From assembly GCF_000473205.1 (NCBI RefSeq), contig NZ_KI421507.1, positions 3,767,057 through 3,831,056 on the forward strand: DNA of 64,000 bases. The letters run 5' to 3'. The notes under the pieces were generated by a model. It was not told where the DNA came from. It worked only from the letters and a program-made list of their open reading frames with translations, and did not search any database. The DNA is from Pseudophaeobacter arcticus DSM 23566 (lineage in GTDB: Bacteria > Pseudomonadota > Alphaproteobacteria > Rhodobacterales > Rhodobacteraceae). Numbering within the stretch: the stretch's first letter is position 1; every line of letters begins with the position of its first letter. Below are positions 53,957 through 63,523 of this stretch, one piece after another. The position numbers and the translations under genes are program-made.

Positions 53957-54946
53957 ATGTCCAAACTGGTCACGATTTATGGCGGGTCTGGTTTTGTCGG
54001 CCGCTACATCGCGCGCCGCATGGCAAAAGAGGGCTGGCGGGTACGGGTGGCCGTACGCAGACCCAATGAAGCCATGCATGTCAAACCCTACGGCGTGCCG
54101 GGCCAGGTTGAACCGGTTCTGTGTAACATTCGCGATGATGCCTCAGTGGCTGCGGCGATGCAGGGGGCGGATGCGGTGGTAAACTGCGTTGGTGTTCTCA
54201 ATGCCCATGGCAAAAACAGCTTTGAAGCCGTGCAGGTTGATGGTGCTGCGCGGGTGGCACGGATTGCTCATAAGCAGGACATTGGTCAGCTGGTGCATAT
54301 CTCGGCGCTGGGGGCTGATGCCGAAGGCAGCAGCGAATATGCCCGCACCAAGGCTCTGGGCGAAGAGGCCGTGCGTGGATATTTTCCCAATGCGGTGATC
54401 CTGCGCCCCTCGGTCATCTTTGGCACTGAAGACGCGTTTTTCAATCGCTTTGCTGGCATGGCCAGCCTGTCGCCGCTCCTGCCGATTGCCAAGGGCAATA
54501 CCCTGTTCCAGCCGGTCTATGTCGATGATGTGGCCCGTGCCGCGGTCAAAGGGGTCCTGGGGGAAGCCGCACCCGGCACCTATGAGCTGGGCGGTCCAGA
54601 GGTGAAGAGCTTTGCCGCGCTGATGCGCCAGATGTGCGATGTGATTATGCGGCGTCGTGTGGTTGTCTCGCTGCCTGGTTTTGCGGTCTGGCCGCTGGCC
54701 TTTGGCTTTGACATGCTGCAGGCGATTAGCCTGCAACTGATTGAAAACAAAGTGCTGAGCCGGGACCAGTTGAAATCCCTGGGAACTGACAATGTGGTTT
54801 CCGAAGGCGCCAAGGGTTTTGCCGATCTGGGGATCACGCCAGAACGGATGGGGCCGATCCTGCCCAGCTATCTGTGGAAGTTCCGTCCCTCGGGTCAATA
54901 TGATGAAATGACCGCCTCGGCGCGCAATCTAAAGGGCGACGCCTGA
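53957..54946 (+). CDS. NDUFA9-like NAD(P)-binding protein (extended SDR)
   Basis: The 329-residue protein has an N-terminal Rossmann fold (GGSGFVGRYIARRMA, GxxGxxG at 9-15) and the atypical-SDR architecture of NDUFA9, an accessory subunit of respiratory complex I that binds NADPH. No catalytic YxxxK is evident, consistent with a structural role. The gene stands alone with its own terminator. In alphaproteobacteria the protein is usually a complex I accessory subunit or assembly factor; this remains a family-level inference. Confidence 0.88.
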   Translation: MSKLVTIYGGSGFVGRYIARRMAKEGWRVRVAVRRPNEAMHVKPYGVPGQVEPVLCNIRDDASVAAAMQGADAVVNCVGVLNAHGKNSFEAVQVDGAARVARIAHKQDIGQLVHISALGADAEGSSEYARTKALGEEAVRGYFPNAVILRPSVIFGTEDAFFNRFAGMASLSPLLPIAKGNTLFQPVYVDDVARAAVKGVLGEAAPGTYELGGPEVKSFAALMRQMCDVIMRRRVVVSLPGFAVWPLAFGFDMLQAISLQLIENKVLSRDQLKSLGTDNVVSEGAKGFADLGITPERMGPILPSYLWKFRPSGQYDEMTASARNLKGDA

Positions 54947-54989
54947 TCTTCAGGTCGGGCTGCCGGAACTAACGGTACCGGAATTAATC

Positions 54990-55018
54990 AAGGGCGCGGA
55001 GAAATCCAGCGCCCTTTT
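54990..55018 (+). terminator. Terminator of the NDUFA9-like gene
   Basis: Eight-base stem (54990-54997 with 55009-55016), 11-base loop and T4. Confidence 0.75.
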
Positions 55019-55044
55019 ATTTTGCAGACTGCTTTTGTTGGGGG

Positions 55045-55851
55045 CTAGGCCCCATAGGCATAGCCCAGCAGGACCAGACCCAGAATCACTCGGTAGATCA
55101 CATAGGGGGTAAAGCTGACCGAGCGCAGCAGTCGCATCATCAGGCTCAGCGCTGCCAGCGCCGAAAGCATTGCCAGAAGTGCGGCAATGCCGGCATCGCG
55201 GATCAGCGCCATATTGGCCTCTAGCGCCACCTCTGTACCCAGCAAGACGCCAGAGGCGATGATGGTGGGAATGGACATCAGCATGGCGATGCGCGCGCCA
55301 TCTTCGCGCTTGTAGCCAAGCTGGCGGGCGCCGGTGATGGTGATGCCGGACCGCGAGGTGCCGGGGATGAGCGCTACCATTTGCCAGAGCCCCATGATCA
55401 GCGCATCTCGCAGCCCCCAATCACTGGCGATCTTTTGCTCGCGGCATTTTTGGTCCGCGACATACAGCACGATGCCAAAGACCAGCATGGTCCAGCCAAT
55501 CACCGCTGGCGAGCGCAGCGCATCGCTGAGACCGGAAAAATGCAGGAAGGCGCCAAACAGCACGGTGGGGATTGTGGCAATGATCAACCCCAGCGCCAGC
55601 CGGGCGCCTTCGGTATCGGCACGCCCGCAGGCAAGGCAGGTCAGCCCAGCCAGGCCCATGCGCACGTCGCGCCAGAAAAAGATCACCACCGCCGCAAGGG
55701 TGCCGAGGTGGACGGCGACATCAATGACCTGGCCTTGATCCGCGTAGCCCGTCAATCCAGGAAGGAGAATCAGGTGACCGGAGGAGGACACCGGGAGGAA
55801 TTCGGTAATCCCTTGGATCAGCGCGACAAGTACAAGCTGCAAAAACGGCAT
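55045..55851 (-). CDS. uppP: Undecaprenyl-diphosphatase UppP
   Basis: From ATG 55851 the protein is 268 residues with about eight membrane segments. The catalytic motifs QGITEFLPVSSSGH (13-26) and PGTSRSG (163-169) are intact. It removes a phosphate from undecaprenyl diphosphate, recycling the lipid carrier for peptidoglycan, LPS and glycan synthesis. An upstream reading to 55983 is not conserved-looking. It is divergent from gltD. Confidence 0.96.
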   Translation of the reverse strand: MPFLQLVLVALIQGITEFLPVSSSGHLILLPGLTGYADQGQVIDVAVHLGTLAAVVIFFWRDVRMGLAGLTCLACGRADTEGARLALGLIIATIPTVLFGAFLHFSGLSDALRSPAVIGWTMLVFGIVLYVADQKCREQKIASDWGLRDALIMGLWQMVALIPGTSRSGITITGARQLGYKREDGARIAMLMSIPTIIASGVLLGTEVALEANMALIRDAGIAALLAMLSALAALSLMMRLLRSVSFTPYVIYRVILGLVLLGYAYGA

Positions 55852-56102
55852 AAATGAAGTCCTGAAATGAGGTGCCCCGGCTGAGTCGCGGCAGGGCTGG
55901 GGTAGCTTGGTTCTGTATAAATTCTGGTGTCGGATAGGGAAGGGGTCATTTAGGTCCGAATCGGGACTAAAATTCCTGTACATTCCCGTGAGAAACAGTA
56001 TCAGGGGTGGAAGCTGGTCATTTTAGGTCAGCAATACTGACTAATACACCGCAGGGCTCTTATCCGGGCCTGTCGCAGCCAGCCAAAATAGGGAGTTCGC
56101 CC

Positions 56103-57548
56103 ATGGCCAAGCAACCGATGCTCAAATTCGTGAAGATTGATCGCGACATGCCACAAAAGCGTGCCGCTGATACCCGTCGCGAAGATTTTGATGAGATCTA
56201 TTCGGAGTTCGCTGCGGCCAAGGCAGAAGAGCAGGCCAGCCGCTGCAGCCAGTGTGGTGTGCCCTATTGTCAGTCCCACTGCCCGCTGCACAACAATATT
56301 CCCGACTGGCTGCGCCTGACCGCCACCGGTCGTCTGCAAGAGGCCTATCAGATCTCCCAGGCCACCAATACCTTCCCCGAGATCTGTGGCCGCATCTGTC
56401 CGCAGGACCGGCTGTGCGAAGGCAATTGTGTCATTGAACAATCTGGCCATGGCACCGTCACCATTGGGGCGGTTGAAAAATATATCACCGATACTGCCTG
56501 GGACAAAGGCTGGGTCAAAGCCAACGCTCCGGCGCAGGAGCGCTCTGAAAGCGTTGGCATCATCGGTGCCGGCCCTGGTGGACTGGCGGCGGCAGATATG
56601 CTGCGCAAGGCTGGCATTCAGGTGACGGTCTATGATCGCTACGACCGCGCAGGCGGCTTGCTCACCTACGGTATTCCCGGCTTTAAGCTGGAAAAAGACG
56701 TGGTGATGCGCCGCAACCAGCTGCTGGCGGATGGCGGCGTCACCTTTGTGATGAACTGCAACATCGGCACCGACATTACCTTTGACGAGATTCGCGCCAA
56801 ACATGACGCGGTGATCATCGCCACCGGCGTTTATAAATCCCGCGATCTGGAAATGCCCGGATCGGGCGCCACCGGCATTGTCAAAGCGATTGACTTCCTG
56901 ACCGCGGCCAACCGGGCCTCGAACTTTGGTGATACGGTTGAAGAGTTTGAAAACGGCACCCTGAACGCCGCAGGCAAGAAGGTTGTGGTGATTGGCGGTG
57001 GCGACACCGCGATGGACTGCCTGCGCACCTCGATCCGTCAGGGCGCGACTTCCGTCAAATGCCTCTATCGTCGTGACCGCGCCAATATGCCCGGCTCGCA
57101 GCGCGAGACACAGAACGCCGAAGAAGAAGGCGTGCAGTTCGAGTGGCTGACCGCGCCCAGGGGCTTTACCGACAACAGCGGTAAGGTTGCCGGTGTTATG
57201 GTGCAAAAGATGCGTCTGGGCCAGCCCGATGCAACTGGCCGTCAGGCTCCTGAGGTGATCGAAGGTGCGGATTACATTGAAGAGGCCGATCTGGTGATCA
57301 AGGCGCTGGGCTTTGAGCCGGAAGCGCTGCCAACCCTCTGGGGTCAGCCTGATCTGCCGGTGACCCGCTGGGGCACCGTCAAAGCCGAGTTCCGCACCGG
57401 GGCCACTGATCTGGACGGCGTCTATGCCATTGGTGACATCGTGCGCGGTGCCTCGCTGGTGGTCTGGGCCATCAAGGACGGTCGCGACTGCGCCGATGCT
57501 CTGGTTGAGCGTTTCAACAGTGCCGCTGCACAGGTTGCGGCGGAGTAA
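56103..57548 (+). CDS. gltD: Glutamate synthase (NADPH) small subunit
   Basis: From ATG 56103 (GGGAG site) the protein is 481 residues. Two four-cysteine iron-sulfur sets are visible: C48/C51/C56/C60 and C95/C99/C105/C109. The FAD loop GAGPGG (155-160) and the NADPH loop VVVIGGGDTA (294-303) follow. It passes NADPH electrons to the large subunit. A GFA-family gene lies between it and gltB, with 32 bases before that gene. Confidence 0.96.
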   Translation: MAKQPMLKFVKIDRDMPQKRAADTRREDFDEIYSEFAAAKAEEQASRCSQCGVPYCQSHCPLHNNIPDWLRLTATGRLQEAYQISQATNTFPEICGRICPQDRLCEGNCVIEQSGHGTVTIGAVEKYITDTAWDKGWVKANAPAQERSESVGIIGAGPGGLAAADMLRKAGIQVTVYDRYDRAGGLLTYGIPGFKLEKDVVMRRNQLLADGGVTFVMNCNIGTDITFDEIRAKHDAVIIATGVYKSRDLEMPGSGATGIVKAIDFLTAANRASNFGDTVEEFENGTLNAAGKKVVVIGGGDTAMDCLRTSIRQGATSVKCLYRRDRANMPGSQRETQNAEEEGVQFEWLTAPRGFTDNSGKVAGVMVQKMRLGQPDATGRQAPEVIEGADYIEEADLVIKALGFEPEALPTLWGQPDLPVTRWGTVKAEFRTGATDLDGVYAIGDIVRGASLVVWAIKDGRDCADALVERFNSAAAQVAAE

Positions 57549-57580
57549 CTCGAACAGCCACCGCAAGGGAGCCAGGGATC

Positions 57581-58018
57581 ATGAGCGAATTGAAGGGTAA
57601 CTGCATGTGCGGCGCCGTCACTGTCTCGATGACACCGGCGCAAAATACCCTGCGTGCCTGTCACTGTGACATGTGCCGCCGCTGGACCAGTTCGGCGCTG
57701 ATGACCATCCCGGCGGCCTCTGGCTATGCTGCTTTGGGGCCGGTGAAGACCTATGTCTCATCAGACTGGGCAGAGCGCGCCTTTTGTTCTGAGTGCGGCT
57801 CGATGCTTTGGTATCGGATCACAGTGCCCGGTGAGTTACACGGCCAAACCAATATGGCGGCTGGCCTCTTTGACAATGCAGGTGGGACCACTCTCGACCT
57901 GGAATTTTTTATCGACAAGAAACCCGAAGGCTACGCCTTTACTGGAACGCAACGGCAGATGACCGAAGCGGAGGTAATGAAAGCGTTTCGCCCCGCGGCA
58001 GAAGGAGACGACCAATGA
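57581..58018 (+). CDS. GFA-family zinc protein
   Basis: The 145-residue protein has the GFA (CENP-V/GFA, Mss4-like) fold. The cysteines for two zinc sites are C8, C10, C27, C29, C32, C69 and C72 (CMCGAV, CHCDMC, CSECGS). The founding member was claimed to speed glutathione-formaldehyde adduct formation, but family function is poorly known. It sits between gltD and gltB and its stop overlaps the gltB start (ATGA), so it is translated together with glutamate synthase. Whether it helps GltB or is a passenger is open. Confidence 0.9.
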   Translation: MSELKGNCMCGAVTVSMTPAQNTLRACHCDMCRRWTSSALMTIPAASGYAALGPVKTYVSSDWAERAFCSECGSMLWYRITVPGELHGQTNMAAGLFDNAGGTTLDLEFFIDKKPEGYAFTGTQRQMTEAEVMKAFRPAAEGDDQ

Positions 58019-61000
58019 CCAATCATGATGCAGTCAAATATGATGCAGACTGGGTGCGCGCCGAGGAGGCTAAGCGCAAGTGGATGGCAGAGAATGGTCT
58101 TTATACCGAGGAGGAAGAGCATTCTTCCTGCGGTGTTGGTCTGGTGGTTGCCGTTGACGGCAAGGCCAGCCGCAGCGTGGTTGAGGCCGGTATTAATGCG
58201 CTGAAAGCGATCTGGCACCGGGGTGCGGTTGATGCCGACGGCAAGACCGGCGATGGCGCGGGCATCCACGTGCAAATTCCGGCTCGGTTCTTTTATGACC
58301 AGATCCGCCGCACCGGCCATGAGCCGCGGCTGAATGAGCTGATGGCCGTTGGGCAGGTGTTCCTGCCACGCACCGATTTTGGCGCCCAGGAAACCTGCCG
58401 GACCATCGTTGAAACCGAAGTGCTGCGTATGGGCTATTACATCTACGGCTGGCGTCATGTGCCGGTTGATGTGACCTGCCTGGGCGAGAAAGCCAACGCC
58501 ACCCGCCCCGAGATCGAACAGATCCTGATCTCGAACTCGAAAGGTGTGGATGAGGACACCTTTGAGCGCGAGCTGTATGTGATCCGTCGCCGCATCGAAA
58601 AAGCTGCGGCTGCCGCTGGCATTGGGGCGCTCTATCTGGCGTCGCTGTCTTGCCGTTCGATCATCTACAAGGGCATGATGCTGGCCGAACAGGTTGCGGT
58701 CTTCTACCCCGATCTGATGGATGAGCGCTTCGCAAGCGCCTTTGCGATCTACCACCAGCGCTATTCCACCAATACTTTCCCGCAGTGGTGGTTGGCACAG
58801 CCGTTCCGCATGTTGGCCCACAATGGTGAGATCAACACCCTGAAGGGCAATGTCAACTGGATGAAGAGCCATGAAATCCGCATGGCCAGCACCACCTTTG
58901 GGGACCACGCCGAAGATATCAAGCCGATCATTGCCAGCGGTGCTTCTGATTCGGCGGCGCTGGATGGTGTATTCGAAGTCCTGGTGCGCGCCGGCCGGTC
59001 GGCACCGATGGCCAAGACCATGCTGGTGCCCGAAAGCTGGTCGAAACAGGCGGTTGAGCTGCCCGAAGCCTGGCGGGACATGTATTCCTACTGCAACTCG
59101 GTGATGGAGCCCTGGGATGGTCCGGCGGCGTTGGCGATGACCGATGGCCGCTGGGTCTGCGCTGGTCTGGACCGTAACGGCCTGCGCCCAATGCGCTATG
59201 TGGTCACTGGCGATGGGCTGGTGATTGCGGGTTCCGAGGCGGGCATGGTGCCAATCGACGAGGCCACCGTGGTGGAAAAAGGCGCGCTTGGCCCTGGCCA
59301 GATGCTGGCTGTGGACATGAAAAAAGGCAAGTTGTACCACGATACCGCGATCAAGAATAAACTCTCTGCAGCGCTGCCCTTTGGCGACTGGGTGAGCAAG
59401 ATCAACGATGTGGATGCCACCCTTGCCACCGTGACCGAAGCGCCGATCTTTACCGGTGATGAGCTGCGTCGCCGTCAGGTGGCAGCTGGCTATACCATCG
59501 AAGAGCTGGAGCAGATCCTGTCTCCGATGGCTGAAGATGGCAAAGAGACCCTGGCCTCGATGGGGGATGACACGCCCTCGGCTGTCCTGTCCAAACAGTA
59601 CCGCCCACTGTCGCATTTTTTCCGCCAGAACTTTAGCCAGGTGACCAACCCACCTATCGATTCCCTGCGGGAATTCCGGGTGATGTCGCTGAAGACCCGC
59701 TTTGGTAACCTCAAGAACGTGCTGGACGAAGACAGCAGCCAGACCGAGATCGTGGTGCTGGAAAGCCCCTTTGTCGGCAATGCCCAGTGGGACAAGCTGG
59801 CTGATCAGTTCAACGCCCCCCTGGTCGAGATCGACTGCTCCTTTGATCCTGCTGAGGGCTCGCTCAGCCAGGCACTGGACCGTATCCGCGCCGAGGCCGA
59901 AGACGCCGTGCGGTCGGGCGCTGGCCATCTGGTACTGACCGATCAGTTCTCGGATGCAACCCGCGTGGCGATGCCGATGATCCTGGCAACATCGGCGGTG
60001 CATTCACATCTGACCCGCAAGGGCCTGCGCACTTTCTGCTCGATCAATGTGCGGGCGGCGGAATGTGTGGACCCACATTATTTTGCCGTACTCATCGGCT
60101 GTGGCGCTACCGTGGTGAACGCCTATCTGGCCGAGGATTCGCTGGCGGATCGCATTGAGCGCGGGCTGCTGGATGGCACCCTGACCGAAAATGTCGCCCG
60201 CTACCGGGAGGCCATCGACCAGGGTCTTTTGAAGATCATGGCAAAGATGGGGATCTCGGTGATCTCCTCCTATCGTGGTGGCCTGAACTTTGAGGCCGTC
60301 GGCCTGTCGCGCGCTATGTGCGCCGAGTTCTTCCCTGGCATGACCAGCCGGATCTCCGGCATTGGTGTCAGCGGTATTCAGGTCAAGGCTGTAGCGATCC
60401 ATGCCAAGGGCTGGAAGGGTGCAGAAAACATCCTGCCCATCGGCGGCTTTTATAAGGCGCGTAAATCCGGCGAGACCCATGCCTGGGAAGCCACCTCGAT
60501 GCATATGCTGCAGATGGCCTGCAACCGCGCCTCGTTTGAGATGTGGAAGCAGTATTCTGCCAAGATGCAAAGCAACCCGCCAATCCACCTGCGTGATCTG
60601 CTGGACATCAAGCCCCTGGGCAAGGCAGTGCCGATTGAAGAGGTGGAAAGCATCACCTCGATCCGCAAACGCTTTGTCACACCGGGCATGAGCCTGGGCG
60701 CTTTGTCGCCTGAGGCACACAAGACCCTGAACGTGGCGATGAACCGGATCGGGGCCAAATCCGACTCCGGTGAAGGCGGCGAAGATCCGGCGCATTTTGT
60801 GCCGGAACCCAATGGCGACAACCCATCTGCCAAGATCAAACAGGTGGCCTCGGGGCGGTTTGGCGTCACTGCCGAATATCTGAACCAATGCGAAGAGCTG
60901 GAAATCAAGGTGGCCCAGGGGGCCAAGCCCGGTGAGGGCGGCCAGTTGCCGGGGATGAAGGTCACCGACCTGATTGCCCGCCTGCGCCACTCGACCAAGG

Positions 61001-62562
61001 GCGTGACCCTGATTTCACCGCCACCGCACCATGATATCTATTCGATCGAGGATCTGGCGCAGCTGATCTACGATCTGAAACAGATCAACCCGCGCTGCAA
61101 AGTGACAGTGAAACTGGTGGCGTCTTCCGGGGTTGGCACCATCGCCGCTGGCGTCGCCAAGGCCAAGGCCGATATCATCCTGATCTCGGGCCACAATGGT
61201 GGCACCGGGGCGTCGCCCGCGACCTCGATCAAATACGCCGGTCTGCCCTGGGAAATGGGTCTCACAGAGGCGCATCAGGTGCTGGCGATGAACAACCTGC
61301 GTGAACGCGTCACCCTGCGTACCGACGGGGGGCTGCGCACCGGGCGTGACATCGTCATGGCGGCGATGCTCGGGGCCGAGGAATATGGCATCGGCACCGC
61401 TGCGCTGATTGCCATGGGCTGTATCATGGTGCGTCAGTGCCAGTCCAATACCTGCCCTGTTGGGGTCTGTACCCAGGATGAGAGCCTGCGCGCCAAGTTC
61501 ACCGGCAATGCGGATAAGGTTGTCAATCTGATCACCTTCTATGCGCAGGAAGTGCGGGAAATCCTGGCCTCTATCGGGGCGCGGAGCATGGATGACATCA
61601 TCGGTCGGGCGGATCTGCTGGCGCAGGTCAGCCGTGGGTCGGCGCATCTGGATGATCTGGACCTTAACCCGCTGCTGATCACCGTCGATGGCTCTGCCAA
61701 TATCGTTTATAACCGCGACAAGGACCGCAATCCGGTGCCGGATACGCTGGACAGCGAAATTGTCCGCGATGCCGCGCGGTTCTTGCGTGATGGCGAAAAG
61801 ATGCAGCTGTCTTATGCCGTGCAGAACACCCATCGGTCCGTGGGCACCCGCACCTCGAGCCATATCGTGCGCAACTTTGGTATGCGCAATGCCTTCCAGC
61901 CGGATCACCTGACGGTGAAACTGCAGGGCTCTGCCGGGCAATCGCTGGGCGCCTTTGCGGCACCGGGGTTGAAGCTGGAAGTCTCTGGCGATGCCAATGA
62001 CTATGTCGGCAAGGGGCTTTCGGGCGGTACCATTGTGGTGCGCCCGCCAATGGCCTCACCGCTGACCGCCAGCGACAATACCATTGTCGGCAATACCGTT
62101 CTCTACGGTGCCACCGACGGGTATCTCTTTGCTGCGGGCCGGGCCGGCGAACGCTTTGGGGTGCGAAACTCGGGGGCCAAAGTGGTGATCGAGGGCTGTG
62201 GCGCCTGTGGTTGTGAATATATGACCGGTGGTGTTGCAGTGATCCTGGGGTCAATCGGAGCCAACTTTGGTGCTGGTATGACCGGGGGGATGGCCTATCT
62301 TTATGATCCAGAGGGCCAGGCCCAGACCATGATGAACATGGAGGGTCTGGTGACCTGTGCGGTGACTGTGGCGCATTGGGAGGCCCAGCTGAAAACTTTG
62401 ATTGAGCAGCATCTGGAAGAGACTGGTAGCCGCAAGGCCGCCGAGATCCTGCAGAACTGGGATCTGGAGAAGGGCAATTTCCTGCAGGTCTGCCCCGTTG
62501 AGATGCTCGACAAGCTGGCATATCCTTTGAGCCTGGAACAAACGGCGGTCCCGGCTGAATAA
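58015..62562 (+). CDS. gltB: Glutamate synthase large subunit
   Basis: The 1515-residue enzyme makes two glutamates from glutamine and 2-oxoglutarate. The amidotransferase nucleophile is C39 (EEEEHSSCGVGLVV) after a propeptide of 38 residues. The FMN-binding central domain (KPGEGGQLPGMKV, ISGHNGGTGASP) and the 3Fe-4S cysteines C1136, C1142 and C1147 (MGCIMVRQCQSNTCPVGVC) are intact. The C-terminal GXGXG domain is present. It overlaps the GFA gene by four bases and is followed by a strong terminator. Confidence 0.97.
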   Translation: MTNHDAVKYDADWVRAEEAKRKWMAENGLYTEEEEHSSCGVGLVVAVDGKASRSVVEAGINALKAIWHRGAVDADGKTGDGAGIHVQIPARFFYDQIRRTGHEPRLNELMAVGQVFLPRTDFGAQETCRTIVETEVLRMGYYIYGWRHVPVDVTCLGEKANATRPEIEQILISNSKGVDEDTFERELYVIRRRIEKAAAAAGIGALYLASLSCRSIIYKGMMLAEQVAVFYPDLMDERFASAFAIYHQRYSTNTFPQWWLAQPFRMLAHNGEINTLKGNVNWMKSHEIRMASTTFGDHAEDIKPIIASGASDSAALDGVFEVLVRAGRSAPMAKTMLVPESWSKQAVELPEAWRDMYSYCNSVMEPWDGPAALAMTDGRWVCAGLDRNGLRPMRYVVTGDGLVIAGSEAGMVPIDEATVVEKGALGPGQMLAVDMKKGKLYHDTAIKNKLSAALPFGDWVSKINDVDATLATVTEAPIFTGDELRRRQVAAGYTIEELEQILSPMAEDGKETLASMGDDTPSAVLSKQYRPLSHFFRQNFSQVTNPPIDSLREFRVMSLKTRFGNLKNVLDEDSSQTEIVVLESPFVGNAQWDKLADQFNAPLVEIDCSFDPAEGSLSQALDRIRAEAEDAVRSGAGHLVLTDQFSDATRVAMPMILATSAVHSHLTRKGLRTFCSINVRAAECVDPHYFAVLIGCGATVVNAYLAEDSLADRIERGLLDGTLTENVARYREAIDQGLLKIMAKMGISVISSYRGGLNFEAVGLSRAMCAEFFPGMTSRISGIGVSGIQVKAVAIHAKGWKGAENILPIGGFYKARKSGETHAWEATSMHMLQMACNRASFEMWKQYSAKMQSNPPIHLRDLLDIKPLGKAVPIEEVESITSIRKRFVTPGMSLGALSPEAHKTLNVAMNRIGAKSDSGEGGEDPAHFVPEPNGDNPSAKIKQVASGRFGVTAEYLNQCEELEIKVAQGAKPGEGGQLPGMKVTDLIARLRHSTKGVTLISPPPHHDIYSIEDLAQLIYDLKQINPRCKVTVKLVASSGVGTIAAGVAKAKADIILISGHNGGTGASPATSIKYAGLPWEMGLTEAHQVLAMNNLRERVTLRTDGGLRTGRDIVMAAMLGAEEYGIGTAALIAMGCIMVRQCQSNTCPVGVCTQDESLRAKFTGNADKVVNLITFYAQEVREILASIGARSMDDIIGRADLLAQVSRGSAHLDDLDLNPLLITVDGSANIVYNRDKDRNPVPDTLDSEIVRDAARFLRDGEKMQLSYAVQNTHRSVGTRTSSHIVRNFGMRNAFQPDHLTVKLQGSAGQSLGAFAAPGLKLEVSGDANDYVGKGLSGGTIVVRPPMASPLTASDNTIVGNTVLYGATDGYLFAAGRAGERFGVRNSGAKVVIEGCGACGCEYMTGGVAVILGSIGANFGAGMTGGMAYLYDPEGQAQTMMNMEGLVTCAVTVAHWEAQLKTLIEQHLEETGSRKAAEILQNWDLEKGNFLQVCPVEMLDKLAYPLSLEQTAVPAE

Positions 62563-62592
62563 GCCCAGACAGATCTGCTGCTACAGAATTGT

Positions 62593-62624
62593 CCCGCAAG
62601 CTGGTCGCTTGCGGGGCTTTTTGG
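62593..62624 (+). terminator. Terminator of the glutamate synthase operon
   Basis: Nine-base stem (62593-62601 with 62607-62615), five-base loop, then T5. Confidence 0.85.
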
Positions 62625-62713
62625 TTTGGGCTGCGAATCCCCGCGCGGAAGTGCGGAAAATCGAGCTGCGATTCTTGGTTGGTTTCGGGGGCTTGGCTAT
62701 CTTATAGAGAGAC

Positions 62714-63454
62714 ATGGCAAAGGCAGTGAAAAAGACCAGAAAGAGCAAATCAGGCCGATCCTGGATCAAAGCCCGTTTGGCGCAGCCGCTGCGCTGGCTT
62801 CGGCGGTGGATCCTGCGGGGGCTGTTTACCGTTGCTCTTGGGGCGGTGCTTTTGGTGTTGCTGTTCTCTGTGGTGAACCCGCCAACCACCCATACAATCT
62901 GGAGCGAAAAGCGCCGTCTAGGCGATGTCGATCAGGAATGGGTTCCCCTGGAGGATATTGCGCCGGTTTTGGTGCGGTCGGTTGTCGCCGCAGAAGATGC
63001 GCGGTTTTGTCAGCATTGGGGGATTGATGTGCAGGCTATCCGGGCCGCTCTTGCCGAGGGCGGGCAGCGTGGCGGCTCTACCCTGTCGCAGCAGGTGGTG
63101 AAGAACGTATTTTTATGGCAGGGGCGCAGCTGGGGGCGCAAAGCGCTGGAAACCCTGCTGACCCCGCTGGTGGAAGCGATCTGGAGCAAGCGGCGCATTC
63201 TGGAAGTCTATCTGAATGTGGCCGAGATGGATGAGGGCATTTTTGGCGCAGAGGCGGCGGCGCGGAACTATTTTGGGGTTGGCCCTGATGCGCTCACCCC
63301 CCGCCAGGCAGCATTGATCGCGGCGGTTTTGCCAAATCCAAAACAGCGCTCCGCCGCGCGCCCAAGTCAAAACCTCAAACGCCGGGCCACCAAAATACAA
63401 GATGGGGCGGCTACCATCCGCGCAGATGGGCGGGCGGGCTGTTTCGAGGATTGA
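62714..63454 (+). CDS. mtgA: Monofunctional peptidoglycan glycosyltransferase MtgA
   Basis: The 246-residue GT51 enzyme polymerises lipid II. A basic N-terminus and one membrane helix (about 36-56) precede the domain. The catalytic glutamate is in AAEDARF (E94), with GGSTLSQQVVKN and YLNVAEMDEGIFGAEAAARNYF as conserved motifs. No transpeptidase domain follows, as expected. It stands with UppP and the L,D-transpeptidase-fold proteins as part of the envelope theme. Confidence 0.95.
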   Translation: MAKAVKKTRKSKSGRSWIKARLAQPLRWLRRWILRGLFTVALGAVLLVLLFSVVNPPTTHTIWSEKRRLGDVDQEWVPLEDIAPVLVRSVVAAEDARFCQHWGIDVQAIRAALAEGGQRGGSTLSQQVVKNVFLWQGRSWGRKALETLLTPLVEAIWSKRRILEVYLNVAEMDEGIFGAEAAARNYFGVGPDALTPRQAALIAAVLPNPKQRSAARPSQNLKRRATKIQDGAATIRADGRAGCFED

Positions 63455-63523
63455 AGTTTTGCCGCGCACAGGGCATTGCTGGAGCATACCTTCGCAGTCC
63501 GACCCGGAGTTTCAAAAGACCCA

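Noticed and set aside
57931..60003. A 690-codon open frame on the minus strand opposite gltB
   Set aside because: GltB is unambiguous; the antisense frame is rich in His, Arg and Gln, the usual composition of shadows in high-GC genomes.
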